DNA from: Rhizophagus clarus
Taxonomy: Eukaryota > Glomeromycota > Glomeromycetes > Glomerales > Glomeraceae
NCBI GenBank assembly: GCA_015698045.1
Contig: BLAL01000238.1
Coordinates: 124,001-188,000 of the forward strand
Length of the DNA stretch: 64,000 nt
Reading direction: 5' to 3'
Shown here: in pieces, positions 23,228-34,692 of the stretch
How the letters are laid out: every line of letters starts with the position of its first letter
Numbering within the stretch: position 1 is the first letter of the stretch
Notes under the pieces: generated by a model
Databases searched by the model: none
What the model saw: the letters and a program-made list of their open reading frames with translations, nothing else
Told to the model about the DNA's origin: nothing
Translations under genes and position numbers: made by a program

Positions 23228-25924
23228 AGACAATTTATAACGAAACTAATGAACGTTTGTAAACGTACATTTAATGAACATTAATAATAGTAATTTAATA
23301 ACGTAATATTTTTATTTTCTCCAAAATATTAATTAATCTAAATTCCGATATTTACATCTAATTAATTATGTACCACATGTGAACTGATATGCTTTTTTTT
23401 TCCTTTTTTTTTCTATGAGGTTGAAACAAATAAAGTTTTCTAAGAAAAACTTAAGAGATATGGATTATTTTTAAAATATATATTATAACTTTATTCTAAA
23501 AAAAAAAAAAAAAAATATCGGTCACGGGGATCATTCATTTTTTTTTTTTTAAAAAAAACAAAAAAAATTTTTTCATAAATTCACAACTTTCATTCTTTTT
23601 TGGGTTTTTAAGGTATTATAAGATGTAATAAGTTACATCTATGATAAAATTTATCTTTTTAGATTTCGATTAGTTTTTTGTGTCTTCTATTGGTGGTGGA
23701 ATTTGTAGAGCCGCCGGCTTGGCGACATTTTTTTTTTTTTTTTAAAAAAAAATATATATAATTTTTTTAGCGAAAAATAGTTTTAGTTATATTTAGACTG
23801 CCGATAGACATTTATCACAAAAAAATTTCCTTTTTGTTATTACCCGTCATTTCCACCCTTTCCCTATGTATATTATGATAATTTTTTTACGCCTCTTTCT
23901 TTTTATTGTATTGATTTACAACCCACTCACTTTTTTTCATTCTTTATTTTCCAACTAGCTTGGAAAACAAACAAAAAACATTGAGATAAACGTTTCTTTT
24001 TTTTTTTTTTTACTACCAATCAAAAATTTTTTTTTATTTTTAGTAAATTATTATTATTACTATTAATTATTTTTCATTAAACAAAAAATATAACTTTTTT
24101 TATTAAAAAACTATAAAAAAAATGTAATAAATATTTCTTTTTTTTGTGTAATTTTTTTTTTCTTTTTTTTTTTTGGAAGGAAGTGAGTTGGGGATCCTTT
24201 AATAATTTTTCTTTTTTTTCTCTTTATACATTACTTCTATTAAAAACAAAACTAACTTATCTGTTTATACTAAATAATGCAAGTGTTTTTTTTTTAAAAA
24301 AAAAAAAAAAGGAAAAAGAAGAATTAGTTTTCTAATTTTTTTTTTGAATCCAAATATCCAATTTGATTGTTCCCAAACAAACAATGTCTCCAACAAATTC
24401 ACATAAAACATGATTTATTTTGTTACTACTCTCTCTTTCTCTTTATTTTCTATATTAATGGTAATTAATCGATTTCCTCCTTTCCTCTTTCTTTAAAGAA
24501 AAAGAAAATAAATTTCTTTTTTTTTAATCATATTTAACAGATTTATTCTTAATGAAATATAGGTGGAATAGTTAATTAATGGAGAAGAGAAATTTATGAG
24601 ACCCAAATTACAACAATTGATATGACTTTTTTCCTCTTTTTTTTTAAGGGAAAACGGTTCCGCGCTCTTAAGGAACATGAAAGTTTTTTTTAAAAAAAAA
24701 GCGAAATACTTTATTTAATTTTTTTTTTTTAAAAAAAAAAAAAAAGTTCGTGTTCTGGATTTTCTTTCAAATTTTATAATTTCTCTTTCTCTTATTATTT
24801 TATTATAGTAAACAAATAATCACAAAATAAATTAACGTGTTTCCTTTATTAGCTCTCTCAATTTATTATTTACGATACAACAAAGTTCGCTACATATATC
24901 GCTTCTTTCTAAATTATATATATATATATTTCTACATCATTTACCTTTAAAATTTCATCCCTGATTTTTCTTTATATATTGTATTCTTTATAATCTGTTT
25001 GTAAATATCGTACTATTTATTTTTTTTCCTTTATTTTATATTTATCTTATTTCTTATTTTATATCTTTTTATTTAATATATTCATTTATGCATCATAATT
25101 GAATCATATGTAGAATTTTAATCCTCAGGGGGATGATAGTAACACATAGTAACACAACCGAGTTGCTTTATTCCAAAATTGTTTTTTTACTCCCGCAATT
25201 CCCAAAAAAAAATTTTCCTTTACAAACGTACCACCATTCGAAAATCATAGTTACTATACTTTACCTTGTTTTATTCCAAGCTTCTGAACTTCTGGCTTTC
25301 CGAATTAACCTTTTGGCCTTTTCAACACTTGCATTAAGCATTGAGTACATAATCAGGTCATAATGCAAAAGTAAATGGTTGTTACGAATTGATAGTTATA
25401 CCTATTTTTTTGTTGAATTTTACTATTGATTCATATAAACAAGATATTTATGGTGATCTTACCATTTTGCTTAAGAACCAGTAAATTAATTTGCAATAAA
25501 TCTGGTAATTAATATTTTTGTAATTATTAATGTAAAAATACCATATATAAATTATTAAATGAATTAAATGAATACTTAATCCCATAAGTAACTTTTATTT
25601 TAAACTTAATACAAATTTCTTGTTTCTTTACTTGTAATTAATAAAACTTATAATATTTATTGATTCTTTATCAGCAAATTTAATTGGACATAATATGGCA
25701 TAAGTTTATAATTATGTAATAATATTTTATAGGTTTACAGAACCTTTAAAATATTATAAATAGTAGAATTACAAAATAATACATTTATAAGCTTATGAAC
25801 TATTATGCCATAATACTTTCAAAGTATATACAAATATGTAATTTTTTGAAATATTACAAATTGCAAAGTTACAAATAATATATCATAAATTTACAAATTA
25901 TACTATTGTTAAAATTAGAATATA
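23228..25924. other. Non-coding, homopolymer-rich interval
   Basis: Contains the probable 3' UTR and poly(A) signal of the homeodomain gene and many T-run/A-run junctions (about 23503, 23540, 23725, 24290, 24720). Open stretches at 24144-24335, 24493-24678 and 25133-25363 are low-complexity or have no support. 25380-25920 is AT-only sequence. Confidence 0.45.
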
Positions 25925-26033
25925 AGCAAAAAGAAATACTTTTTTTTTTTTTTTTTTAGGTATTGAAAGCATACCTGCATTTATTAGATAAAGAGAGGAT
26001 ACAAATAAAATATCATTTAGCAAAAAGAAATAC
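25925..26033 (-). mobile_element. Very short 5'-truncated retro-insertion (79 bp) with 15-bp target duplication
   Basis: AGCAAAAAGAAATAC is repeated exactly at 25925-25939 and 26019-26033. The insert (25940-26018) starts with a poly-T tract, then AGGTATTGAAAGCATACCTG and AGAGAGGATACAA. This matches the 3' end of the insertion at 12450 (AGATGTTAAAATCATACAAT, AGAGGATTACAA), so both are copies of one retroelement family inserted on the minus strand; here almost everything but the tail is missing. Confidence 0.8.
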
Positions 26034-26244
26034 AATTAATAGTATTTATAAAATATAAGTATTAATATAGAAAAGTAAAGATAGGTAAAATTGTATTATA
26101 GAAAAAACTCTTTCTGGTCAATCTGTGTACCAAATTTTTACAAAAGAAAAAATTTTTTATTTTGATTATAGGATGTTTATTTTGTTAAGAAACCCTGTAA
26201 ATAAACAACAGAAATGAACTCCTCAATCCAAAAAACATTATATA

Positions 26245-26398
26245 GGGTCTTTGCAATAGAAAGGTACGAAACTCAAAAAAATTTTTAAATTTACTTTATA
26301 TGCTAATTATATTTTTTATACTAAAATAAGTGTAAATTTAATATTAATTAAATTTTTATTTTTTTTTGAGTTTCGTACCTTTCTATTGCAAAGACCCC
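26245..26398. mobile_element. 154-bp MITE with long terminal inverted repeats
   Basis: The ends are inverted repeats of about 35 bp beginning GGGTCTTTGCAATAGAAAGG, nearly perfect on both sides. ATATA flanks both sides (26240-26244 and 26399-26403) and may be a 5-bp target duplication or a TA within AT-rich DNA. The interior is A/T only. It is nested in the retroposed insertion, so it arrived later. Confidence 0.85.
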
Positions 26399-26479
26399 AT
26401 ATAGTGATCCAAAGTAGTTTTTTAAAAATTGTAAAGAACAACTAAAGCAATATATTTTTTTGCAATTCGTAGTATAATG

Positions 26480-27915
26480 ATACAGAATATGGACTTCTTC
26501 AGAAAAGCAGAAATAGATGAGACTCTTTTAAAAGATTTTTTTACTTCAAATAAAGATGTTATGAACTTTAAAATATATTAACATAGTACTAAAGTCTCTT
26601 TTTTTACCTTCTTTCATAGTGACTATTATCTGTCCCTTTATCAAAAACTATTACTATCATTACTGGAAGATCTGTATAGCAAATTTAGAAACTCAGCTTC
26701 CTGTACAATAACAATAACATTCCTGATTTGGCAACTTCACAAACTTCACAATACTAATCAGATTTGGTAAATCTTGATAACTTAAAAGGTGACACAAATA
26801 ATAAGGATCTCACTACAATCACACAACCTGCTACACCTCTTTTCAGGATTCAGAAAAAAGCGTTAAGAAAAAACTAAAGAAACTCTAATAATAGCAACAA
26901 TCATCAGACAACAATCCCTTTATAGTTCTTAGTGACCTGTCACCTGAGTATATATCTTTTGGATCAAAAATAGTTACTTTTAACAATATTCTTCCTGAAC
27001 TCATAACTCCTTTAAAGAGTAGTGATGACAATAAACCTTTAGAAAAACCAACAAAATCTTAAGATAAAAAGAGGAAATAGGATTATTTAGCAGACAATTT
27101 TGAAAATTCTAACCTTATTCTAATTAGTTATAGTTTTGTAAGAGAAGAACAGGCATAGTTACTGGAATTAATAATTTATGACATATTAGCAAAATGGGAT
27201 AGTTATACTTTATTTAGAAATTTAAGTTTTTGCAGAAAAATAATATTAATCAGTACAAAGGTGCACAAGAAATATCTTTCAGTATGGAGTTAGATTAATA
27301 CCAAATCACGAGTATCTTAAAGTATATAATAGAGGTGAATAGATTATTAGACTAAGAGGTATCTTTATTAGATAATTTCTAGTATCATAGAATCTTGCAG
27401 AATGCAAACAACAGGAAAAATTCCAGGCTGTCATAACTGATATTCTGACTTATATAACAGATTTTCTGATTGTCTTTCTAGTCAGTTTTTAACTGCATGT
27501 GTAGTAAAATCCTTTAAAATCATCAAAGAAGTCTCAAGATATAGAAAGTTAATTAGATACTTCACAACTTGAGATCAAGCTTCAAAATGTATAAGTATTT
27601 TACAACTTTGGAATGATGTTAATCTCTTATGGTGTCATTATTTCATCCAGACTCAGCTTTAAAAAATATCTTTCAGTTATATTTGGCAATACTAACAATA
27701 ACTCCAGACAACAAATGCCCTCTCATTATCAAAATACTAATTCTTAATTTTTAGGTAATCGTAGATTCTACAACTAGAATAAGAAGGGTAAACATAATTC
27801 AAATTCTGATTTGACTTACAAGAAGAACTCTTATATAAAGTCTAATCAGTTCAGACGGTTAGATGTGAATCATTTAATTACAAGACTGAAGGCTCTTCTA
27901 GAACAATTTATGTAA
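26480..27915 (+). pseudogene. Decayed retroelement-like relic (copy 2)
   Basis: A stop- and frameshift-riddled series of frames with the same order of motifs as the relic at 2940-5050: YDILAKWDSY (near 27178), NLAECKQQEKFQAVITDI (near 27395), then a basic Asn/Lys-rich tail (NKKGKHNSNSD; near 27775) ending EQFM and a stop near 27915. The basic tail could bind nucleic acid, as a gag/ORF1 protein would. Many stops replace Gln or Trp. The parent protein is unidentified; poly(A) and target duplications show that it moved through RNA. Confidence 0.5.
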
Positions 27916-28237
27916 TTTTGTAGTACAGGTCTAATGATTTAATATATTAGAATTTTTAATTTAGTTGTACAATTATTTTTCTTGTTTATTTTTTTAGTAT
28001 ATTTCTTTTATTTTATTTTTGTTTCTCTTATTCCTTAAATCTATATCTAAACTTCTTATTATCTCTTTAAGAATAGACTAATATAATGGGTTATGATATA
28101 TTCTTGTCAACAGTAGTTACAGTACTATTAGATGAGTTAGCTTATTGTTTTTATTATATGTATTTTTAGACCAAATTAATAAATAAAGAATTTGTACTTG
28201 TTTTGACCAAAAAAAAAAAAAAATATAGAAAAGTAAA

Positions 28238-29330
28238 AAAAAACTGATATAATTAGTAGTATTAATACAGTTTTTTCTTGATATAATAAATCCTATATTC
28301 TAGTTGATTAGAGTTTCTTTATAGGCAAATTTATTAATGCTATAATAAATTATTTAGTATAATATAAGTACATAATAAATTTTTTGATATAAATATATTA
28401 TAAAAATATTAGCCATAATTAATTGATTGATGCTATAATATTATGATTAATATAGTATTATAATTACTATAACTGATAATGCTATAATACTTTTTTTTAA
28501 AAATCAATAAATTTTATCAATTATTTTTACTTTTTTTTTTAAAAAAATTTTTTTTAAATATATTAATTTCATAAAAAAAAATATTTTTTTTTATAGTTTC
28601 TTAAAATCTTAAACTGAAATTTATTATTTTTTATTATTTATTTTTTATTTTTTTTAGTTTTTTAAACTGAAATTTTTATTTATTTTTTTTTTTTTATCTT
28701 TAAATAAATCATTTTTTTTTAAAATTAAAGAACAAATTGCCACTCAACTTGTGAATTTTAATAATGCTGATTTATACAATTTATTACAAAAAATAGCTAA
28801 TACTTTTCTGTTTACTAGATTGTCATCTCATCATATGATATGATATACTAATTTTAAAGATGGTAATTAATAGTATCAATCTTAACTAAGCCACTTGTAA
28901 AGTTTAAAATTTCTAAAGTTTTACACCTTTGACTTTTCTATGTAGAAACATGAGATTTCAATAGTAAATTTTCTATTAATTTAAATATTGGATAAAATAT
29001 TTTTGAATATTTTTTATTATGATTAAGTTATATTTGGTTTTTATTTAGTTTTTTAACCCTTTATTTAGCTTTATTTAAATAATTTTAATATGTATATTCT
29101 TTATTAGATTTGTACAGTTTCTATCAATATCATACATATATACCTATAATACAAATTTTATAAATATTTATTTGGTCAGAAAAATTATTGTATACTGTTT
29201 TTTTCACTTATTGAAATAAAAATTTATAGTAAAAAAAAAAAAAATTCCAAAATTTTTTTTTTATTAATCGTAAAACTTGTTAAATTAATTATAGAATGTT
29301 AATTATTTTCTTTGATTAAGTGATGACCCT
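28238..29330. repeat. AT-rich dispersed repeats
   Basis: Words such as 'aatgctataataaattatttagtataatataag' type recur at 30190-30240. Two 'tttcttaaaatcttaaactgaaattt'-type copies (28595 and 28655) sit behind T-runs and look like decayed splice-unit repeats. No gene is visible. Confidence 0.4.
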
Positions 29331-29349
29331 CTCTTAATTTTTTTTATAA

Positions 29350-29850
29350 AATGTATTTACAAATATTTTTTAATTTCTCTATTTTAGTATACAACTTCTA
29401 ATTAAAATGATAAATGTTTATAAAGAATAAAATGAAAAAGTAAAAATTACACATATAAAAATACTATTACTATCTTTTACTTTTGTAGATTTCAAACTAA
29501 AGTTTAACTTTAAAGACTAATAAATACTAAATAATATTTTTAAAAGAGAAAAAGTGCAAAATTTATTTTTATATATAAAAACATTTACTAATATTTTTTA
29601 ACTTCTCTTTTTTATAAATTTTGGACTGAAATATAAAATAAATATTTTTAAAGGAAGAGATTAAAAGTGGATTTAGTTTTTCTATATGCAAACATTTATT
29701 TATTAATATTTTTTAATTTCTCTTTTTTGTAGATTTAATAAAATTAAAATTTAAAATGAAATATATAAGTATTTCTAAAAGCAGATTTTGATTTTTTTAT
29801 TAATATTCTTTAACTTTTATTTTTTATTAAAAAGTATATAACAATTGTTT
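29350..29850 (+). repeat. Tandem array D of splice-unit-like repeats (about 4-5 units, plus strand)
   Basis: Repeated 'TTTACTAATATTTTTTAACT' followed by 'TTCTCTTTTTTGTAG' type acceptors occur at 29387, 29488 and 29732, with decayed ones near 29618 and 29830 (spacing about 100-130 bp). The order branch-like TACTAAT, pyrimidine tract, TAG is that of a fungal intron 3' end. Donors are not obvious, so it is weaker than arrays B and C. Confidence 0.45.
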
Positions 29851-30302
29851 GTTATTATTAAATTAAAAATGTATATAGGAAAAAATTAATGTATTGTATT
29901 ATAGTAAATTATTTAAAAATAAAAATAAACTGATTATATATAAACAAATTTATTTTAAATAAATTAATCTTTATTTTACTAAAAAAAAATTTGTTATAAA
30001 AAAATTCATTATAAAAAGGTTTATTTTATATATAACAGTTTATATATTTTACTTTATATTATATTATATAATAAATAACTAAATAGTAAATTTCTTTAAA
30101 TTTGTATATTTAAAATTAATATACTCACACCTTAATATAATAAAGTTAGTATCTGGACTAATCAAACCTTCATTATAAAAAATTTGCTAATAGTATAACA
30201 AATTATTTGATATAGTATAATGAATTATTCAGTATAAAAACAAGGTCATGTAACTTGCCAATCTAATTAGATAATTCAAATATTTAATTTAGAAAAAAAA
30301 AT

Positions 30303-31290
30303 TTTTTTTTTGTAATATTGCCAGATGAAAAGCATAATCAAACTTTTGGAATTAAGATAAAAAAAAGATTGGGAAGGTGTTTTTTATTTTTTTTTTTATT
30401 TAATTTTTTCTTTTTTGTAGTGTTGCTAGATGAAAAATATGACTAAACTTTCAGAATTAAGGTAAGGAAAAGTTAGGGGTAGAGATGTTAACAGTCTAAT
30501 TTAGATTAACTAAACTGTAATCTGGTTATAGGATCAGTCTGATTCTAGAATTGGACCAATTAGAATTAATTGGTCTAATAGAACCAATTAAAATTTTTTG
30601 AGTAATTTTAGCCAAATTATAAATTTTATCAGAATTATAATTTCCATTTTTGAAAAATAATATTACACAAAGTTTTAAAAAGGAAAATTTTATTTTCAAA
30701 TAAATAGATTTTTGCAGAACAGCTATCACTAAAAAAGGAAATGATCATTATAACTGGCGGCATAATTCTGACAAGAATTATAATAACCAAAATTATTAAT
30801 AATCAATAGTCATAAAATTGCAGTTCAGATCACAGTTCTATAGGACTGATGATTTTAATCCTCAATCTAGTCCTAAACTGTAGACCAATAAAGACTAGAT
30901 CAAGACGGACTAGACCAAACCATTAATATTCCTAATTAGAGGAAGTGTTTTCATTATTTTTTTATTTAATTAATTAATTTTTTTTTTCTTTTTTGTAGTG
31001 TTGCCAGATAAAAAACATGACCAGACTTTTGGAATTAAGGTAAAAGAGAGTTGGGAAGGTATTTTTTATTAGTTTTTTTAATTAATTAAGTTATTAACTT
31101 TTTTTTTTCTTTTTTGTAGTATTGTCAAACAAATAACATGATCAGATTTTTGAAATTAAGGTAAGAAAGGATTGGAAAGATATTTTTCATTATTTTTTAA
31201 TTAATTTAATTATTAATTTTTTTTCTTTTTTGTAATGTTACTAGATAAAAAACATGATCAAACTTTTAGAATTAAGGTAAAAAAAGTCTG
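30303..31290 (+). repeat. Tandem array C of splice-unit-like repeats (five units)
   Basis: Five copies of a 41-nt core (30316-30356, 30421-30461, 30999-31039, 31120-31160, 31236-31276) begin TGTTGCCAGAT and end TTTGGAATTAAG. Each is preceded by TTTTTTTTCTTTTTTGTAG (G mutated to A in the first and last) and followed by GTAAGG, GTAAAA or GTAAGA (ATAAAA in the first). Unit period is 105-121 bp, except where a roughly 470-bp insertion separates units 2 and 3. All five cores are exactly 41 nt, so serial inclusion would shift the frame. Confidence 0.7.
30475..30950. mobile_element. Insertion separating array C units, with degenerate inverted ends
   Basis: About 470 bp interrupts the intron-like part between units 2 and 3. 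Its left side (TTAGGGGTAGAGATGTTAAC) and the reverse complement of its right side (CTAATTAGGAATATTAATGG) are loosely similar, and both contain GGTCTAGT-like words. Probably a decayed non-autonomous DNA element; the exact ends are uncertain. Confidence 0.4.
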
Positions 31291-32220
31291 AAAAAAGTGT
31301 TATTATTATTTTTTTTTAAAAAACTTCTTACTTTTATTTTTATAAGAATGCTAAATGAAATATAGATAGTAGATAAGTACCATGCAGATGAAATTAACTC
31401 TGATGTGCAAATATAAAGCTAATAAAATTGATAATACAACTTAATATTTTAACATATAATATTCGGTATCCCATAGCATCATGATGCCAATTATTTTGCT
31501 CATATTTGGCATGTGATATTATTTATTGTCAGATATCATTTATTGCCAATAAGATGCATTACATATTATAGAGATCACAGTTTTTACTTTATAATTACAT
31601 TAAAAAATTAGATGAATAAAATAGAGCAATTATTAAATAATTCCAAATTTGCTTTAACGTTGATGTGGTATCCAATTTATCATGATCATTAAGGCTACCA
31701 GAGATATAACCATTATTAAGTACTTTGTTATTCAATATTTTGGTCAATATTTCATGATTGTTGTCATGTGCCATTACGTGGCACAATGACAGTCAATCAT
31801 TTCACATTGACCTCCATATTGAATACTAAGTGCCTAATAATTATATATTATTAAAATGATTTTTATAAAAGCATTTTGTACCCTTCATATATTGTATATT
31901 TAAAAAAAAATTATCATTTTATTAAATGATCATAGAGCCATTAGTATAATAATCATCTTTATTTTACTGAAAAAAAAAATTATTATAAAAAAATTCATTA
32001 TAAAAAGTCATTTTTATATATGCTATTTTATAACTTTAGTTAATCAAGAGTTTTTTTATATGTTAATAGTATTTGTCTCATATTAACAATTTATTATATA
32101 GTATTCTTCATTATATTGAGATTTGCTGTAAGGAAGGATGATTGTATTATACAGATAATTCATTATATTGTATTATTTATTATATCAAAATTTATTATAA
32201 AAAAAGATGACTATAGAATA
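31290..32220. repeat. AT-rich dispersed repeats
   Basis: 31950-32025 (TTTATTTTACTGAAAAAAAA, then TTCATTATAAAAAG) matches 29965-30020. 32040-32155 matches 9560-9690. The 63-codon open stretch at 31595-31786 (minus) has no recognisable domain. No gene is called. Confidence 0.45.
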
Positions 32221-32224
32221 TGTA

Positions 32225-32320
32225 ATAGTTATTCTACAAGTAACCATGAATATCAATGATTTTCATGGCACAACCGTGAAAATTAATTGATATTTATGGT
32301 TATCCTGTGGAATAACTGTT
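32225..32320. repeat. Foldback of about 95 bp
   Basis: Left arm AATAGTTATTCTACAAGTAA continuing CCATGAATATCAAT, and right arm whose reverse complement is AACAGTTATTCCACAGGATA continuing ACCATAAATATCAAT, with a small inner palindrome (TTTTCATGG/CCGTGAAAA). Possibly a tiny MITE. Confidence 0.65.
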
Positions 32321-32479
32321 TTATATCATGGAAACTAACATCCATGGCTTAGACTATTATTAATAAACTATTCTTAAACCTCGTTACTGATTAAAAAAAA
32401 ATTTTTTTCTTGTTTTTTTTCTTATCATATTTTTTAAAATTTTTTTCTCCTTTTTTCTTATCATATTTTTTATCAAATT

Positions 32480-34448
32480 ATGGGTAAAAAATGCGAAAAA
32501 AACATGTCTCATTTCCCAAATTTTCAAACAGCAATAAATTTACTTAGTTCATCAAATAATTCTATTAAGAATTCTAAGTATATTGACAATATTCAAGATG
32601 CTGCACATCTTACTATCGTGAGAAGGCAAAAGCCAAAAATACTGAAAAATCTATTAAAAGTTGGTTCACAAAGTTTGAAGAATTTCGTACTTGTGCTGGT
32701 TATTCAATTTCTTTAACTGATCTTAAAGATATTTCTCAGCTTCAAAAACAAAAACAAATTGTAGAGTTTATCTCTACAATGAAAATGAAAAATGGTAATA
32801 AATATAAAGCAACATCAGTTAAGCAATCTGTTGACACACTTAATAGATATCTCCTTCATCTTTCACCTATATTTCACAAATAAATTTATATGACAAATAC
32901 ATATTTCCTGATTTACATGATGTTTTACATGGAAAATTGCGTGATCTTCAAGAACATGATTTTGGTGAAACATTGGGTTCAGTTGCTATTAACTCTCAGC
33001 AAATTCACCAAATTTTACATCATCCTAAAATAACTACAGATAATCCTGAAGGACTTTTGTATCACGTTTTTTTTCGTCTATCAATAATACTTGCTATGCG
33101 AGAAGGAGAGCATTATCAGCTTAAAATTAGTCAATTTAAATCTAATGAAAATGGTGGATTGAAATTTTTTCGTTATATATCTAAGAACAATCAACGTGGG
33201 ATTCAAGGTAGACAAGCTTATATTATTTTAATACTGGCTAATGATAATGGTCCATGTTCAGATATTCAATTATATTTGTCCAAACGTCCACCTTCAGCTA
33301 AGGATAGTGCCGCAAATAAGCAATTGCGGAATAATTGCGATTTACGGTATTGCGGAACATTGCGGATTTTTAAACCTAAATATCCGCAATTCCGCAATCC
33401 GCAATTGTCCGCAATTCCGCAAATATTCCGCAATTCCGCAAAGTACCGCAATTCAATTGCAGAATAATTGCGGAATTGCAGCACATTTGCGGAATTGCGA
33501 TACATTTGCGGAATTGCAATTTCGCTAAAGCAATCCAAAAAAACGTTGTGAAACGTTTTTTTTAATTAAATATACTTTGAAAAAACGTTTCGCAACGTTT
33601 TTTCTTTAAATTAATTAAAAAACGTTGCGAAACATTTTTTTTTAATTAAATATACTTTGAAAAAACGTTTCGCAACGTTTTTTCTTTAAATTAATTAAAA
33701 AAACGTTGCGAAACGCTTTTTATTAATTAAAATACTTTGAAAAAACGTTTCGCAACGTTTTTTCGTTAAATTAATTAAAAAAACGTTGCGTAAACGTTTT
33801 TTTTATTAAATCAGTTCGGTAAACTGCCAAAACTGATTAGGTGAATTGCGGAATTGCAGTTCACTAACCGCAATTCAACTCCAAAATCCGCAATATTGCG
33901 GATTTGATAAATCAATTGCGGCACCATCCTTACCTTCAGCTGATGAAAACTTTTATTTGCAGCCAAATAATACATCCTGGTTGGAAACCAATATTTGGTA
34001 TAAGACAGATCATATAGGAAAAAATAAATTGGGTAACTTTATGAAAAAAATTGGACGTGAAACACAAATTGATATTCCTATTGAATTACTTTCTAATCAT
34101 TCTGAACATAAGACTGCCACTCAAATTCTACAAGATCAAGAAGTTCCAGAACAAGCTATTATGCAACTTACTGGTCATAAAAGTGTCCAAGGTGTTCGGG
34201 CTTATAAAAAGGTTAATGAAAATCAACAACTTAATACTTTGAATACATTAATTAATATTACTGATAATAAATCATCAACCTTTATACAAAAAAATTCACA
34301 AAATAATTTAATTAATAATGATAATTCAAATTCACAACTTCCTCTTCAAGAAATTTCTTTATCCTTGAATTCTTTAAATTCTTTAAATGAATTACCTATA
34401 TTTCACAATTGTACTTTTTCTAATGTTACTTTTAATATTCAAAAATAA
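32480..34448 (+). pseudogene. Crypton-like tyrosine recombinase gene, frameshifted and interrupted by a MITE
   Basis: The frame opens at 32480 (MGKKCEKNMSHFPNF). It shifts near 32615, after which the next frame reads YYREKAKAKNTEKSIKSWF, and again near 32875 (then NLYDKYIFPDLHDVLHGKL). It runs on as RDLQEHDFGETLGS to LSKRPPSA at 33298, where the 634-bp MITE enters, and resumes with DENFYLQPNNTSW to a stop at 34448. The C-terminal part has the tyrosine-recombinase layout: an Arg region (RLSIILAMREGEH), HKTATQILQDQEV, and LTGHKSVQGVRAYKK with the H-x-x-R-like box and final Tyr. Similar domains are found in Crypton elements and their domesticated relatives. No terminal repeats are visible, as expected for Cryptons. 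Not functional as it stands. Confidence 0.8.
33291..33940. mobile_element. hAT-type MITE, copy 1 (634 bp, 8-bp target duplication)
   Basis: The element (33299-33932) has ends TAAGGATAGTGCCGC and GCGGCACCATCCTTA and is flanked by CCTTCAGC on both sides (33291-33298, 33933-33940). An 8-bp duplication and short inverted ends fit the hAT superfamily. The interior has subterminal clusters of TTGCGG/CCGCAA words and a central block of about four repeats of AAACGTTTCGCAACGTTTTT alternating with TTAATTAAATATACTTTGA. Open stretches inside it are by-products of the repeats. Removing one duplication rejoins the host recombinase frame. Confidence 0.92.
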
Positions 34449-34690
34449 TTCATTATTATAATGTAATAATTAATGCAATATTAAATATAAAGCTTAATTC
34501 ATATAATTAAAATAAAATTTTAATCATATCTAAAGAGAGTATTATGAATTTTACCTCATAATTAAAAATATTAGACTATGTGAGAGTAATTTACATTATC
34601 AATTAATTAGCCTTTATTATTATAATAATTAACTATACGTATAATTATTACAAATTTAAGTATAAATTAAATAATTAATTAATTATAAAA
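34449..34690. other. AT-rich spacer
   Basis: No gene or clear repeat is visible. Confidence 0.4.
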
Positions 34691-34692
34691 AA

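Larger units (their letters stand above)
26065..28237 (+). mobile_element. Retroposed insertion (about 2.14 kb) with 15-bp target duplication and poly(A)
   Basis: ATATAGAAAAGTAAA occurs at 26065-26079 and 28223-28237. The insert ends in an A-tract (about 28209-28222) preceded by AATAAATAAAGAA, a poly(A)-signal-like word. The undisturbed version of the target repeat is present at about 34880-35015, which confirms the empty site. The insert carries the decayed relic of 26480-27915 and a nested MITE at 26245-26398. Confidence 0.8.

Noticed and set aside
33241..33538. Open stretches of about 90 codons on both strands in the first MITE, and the matching ones at 60171-60420
   Set aside because: They are products of the TTGCGG/CCGCAA repeats of the MITE, appear on both strands at once, and have no protein-like composition.
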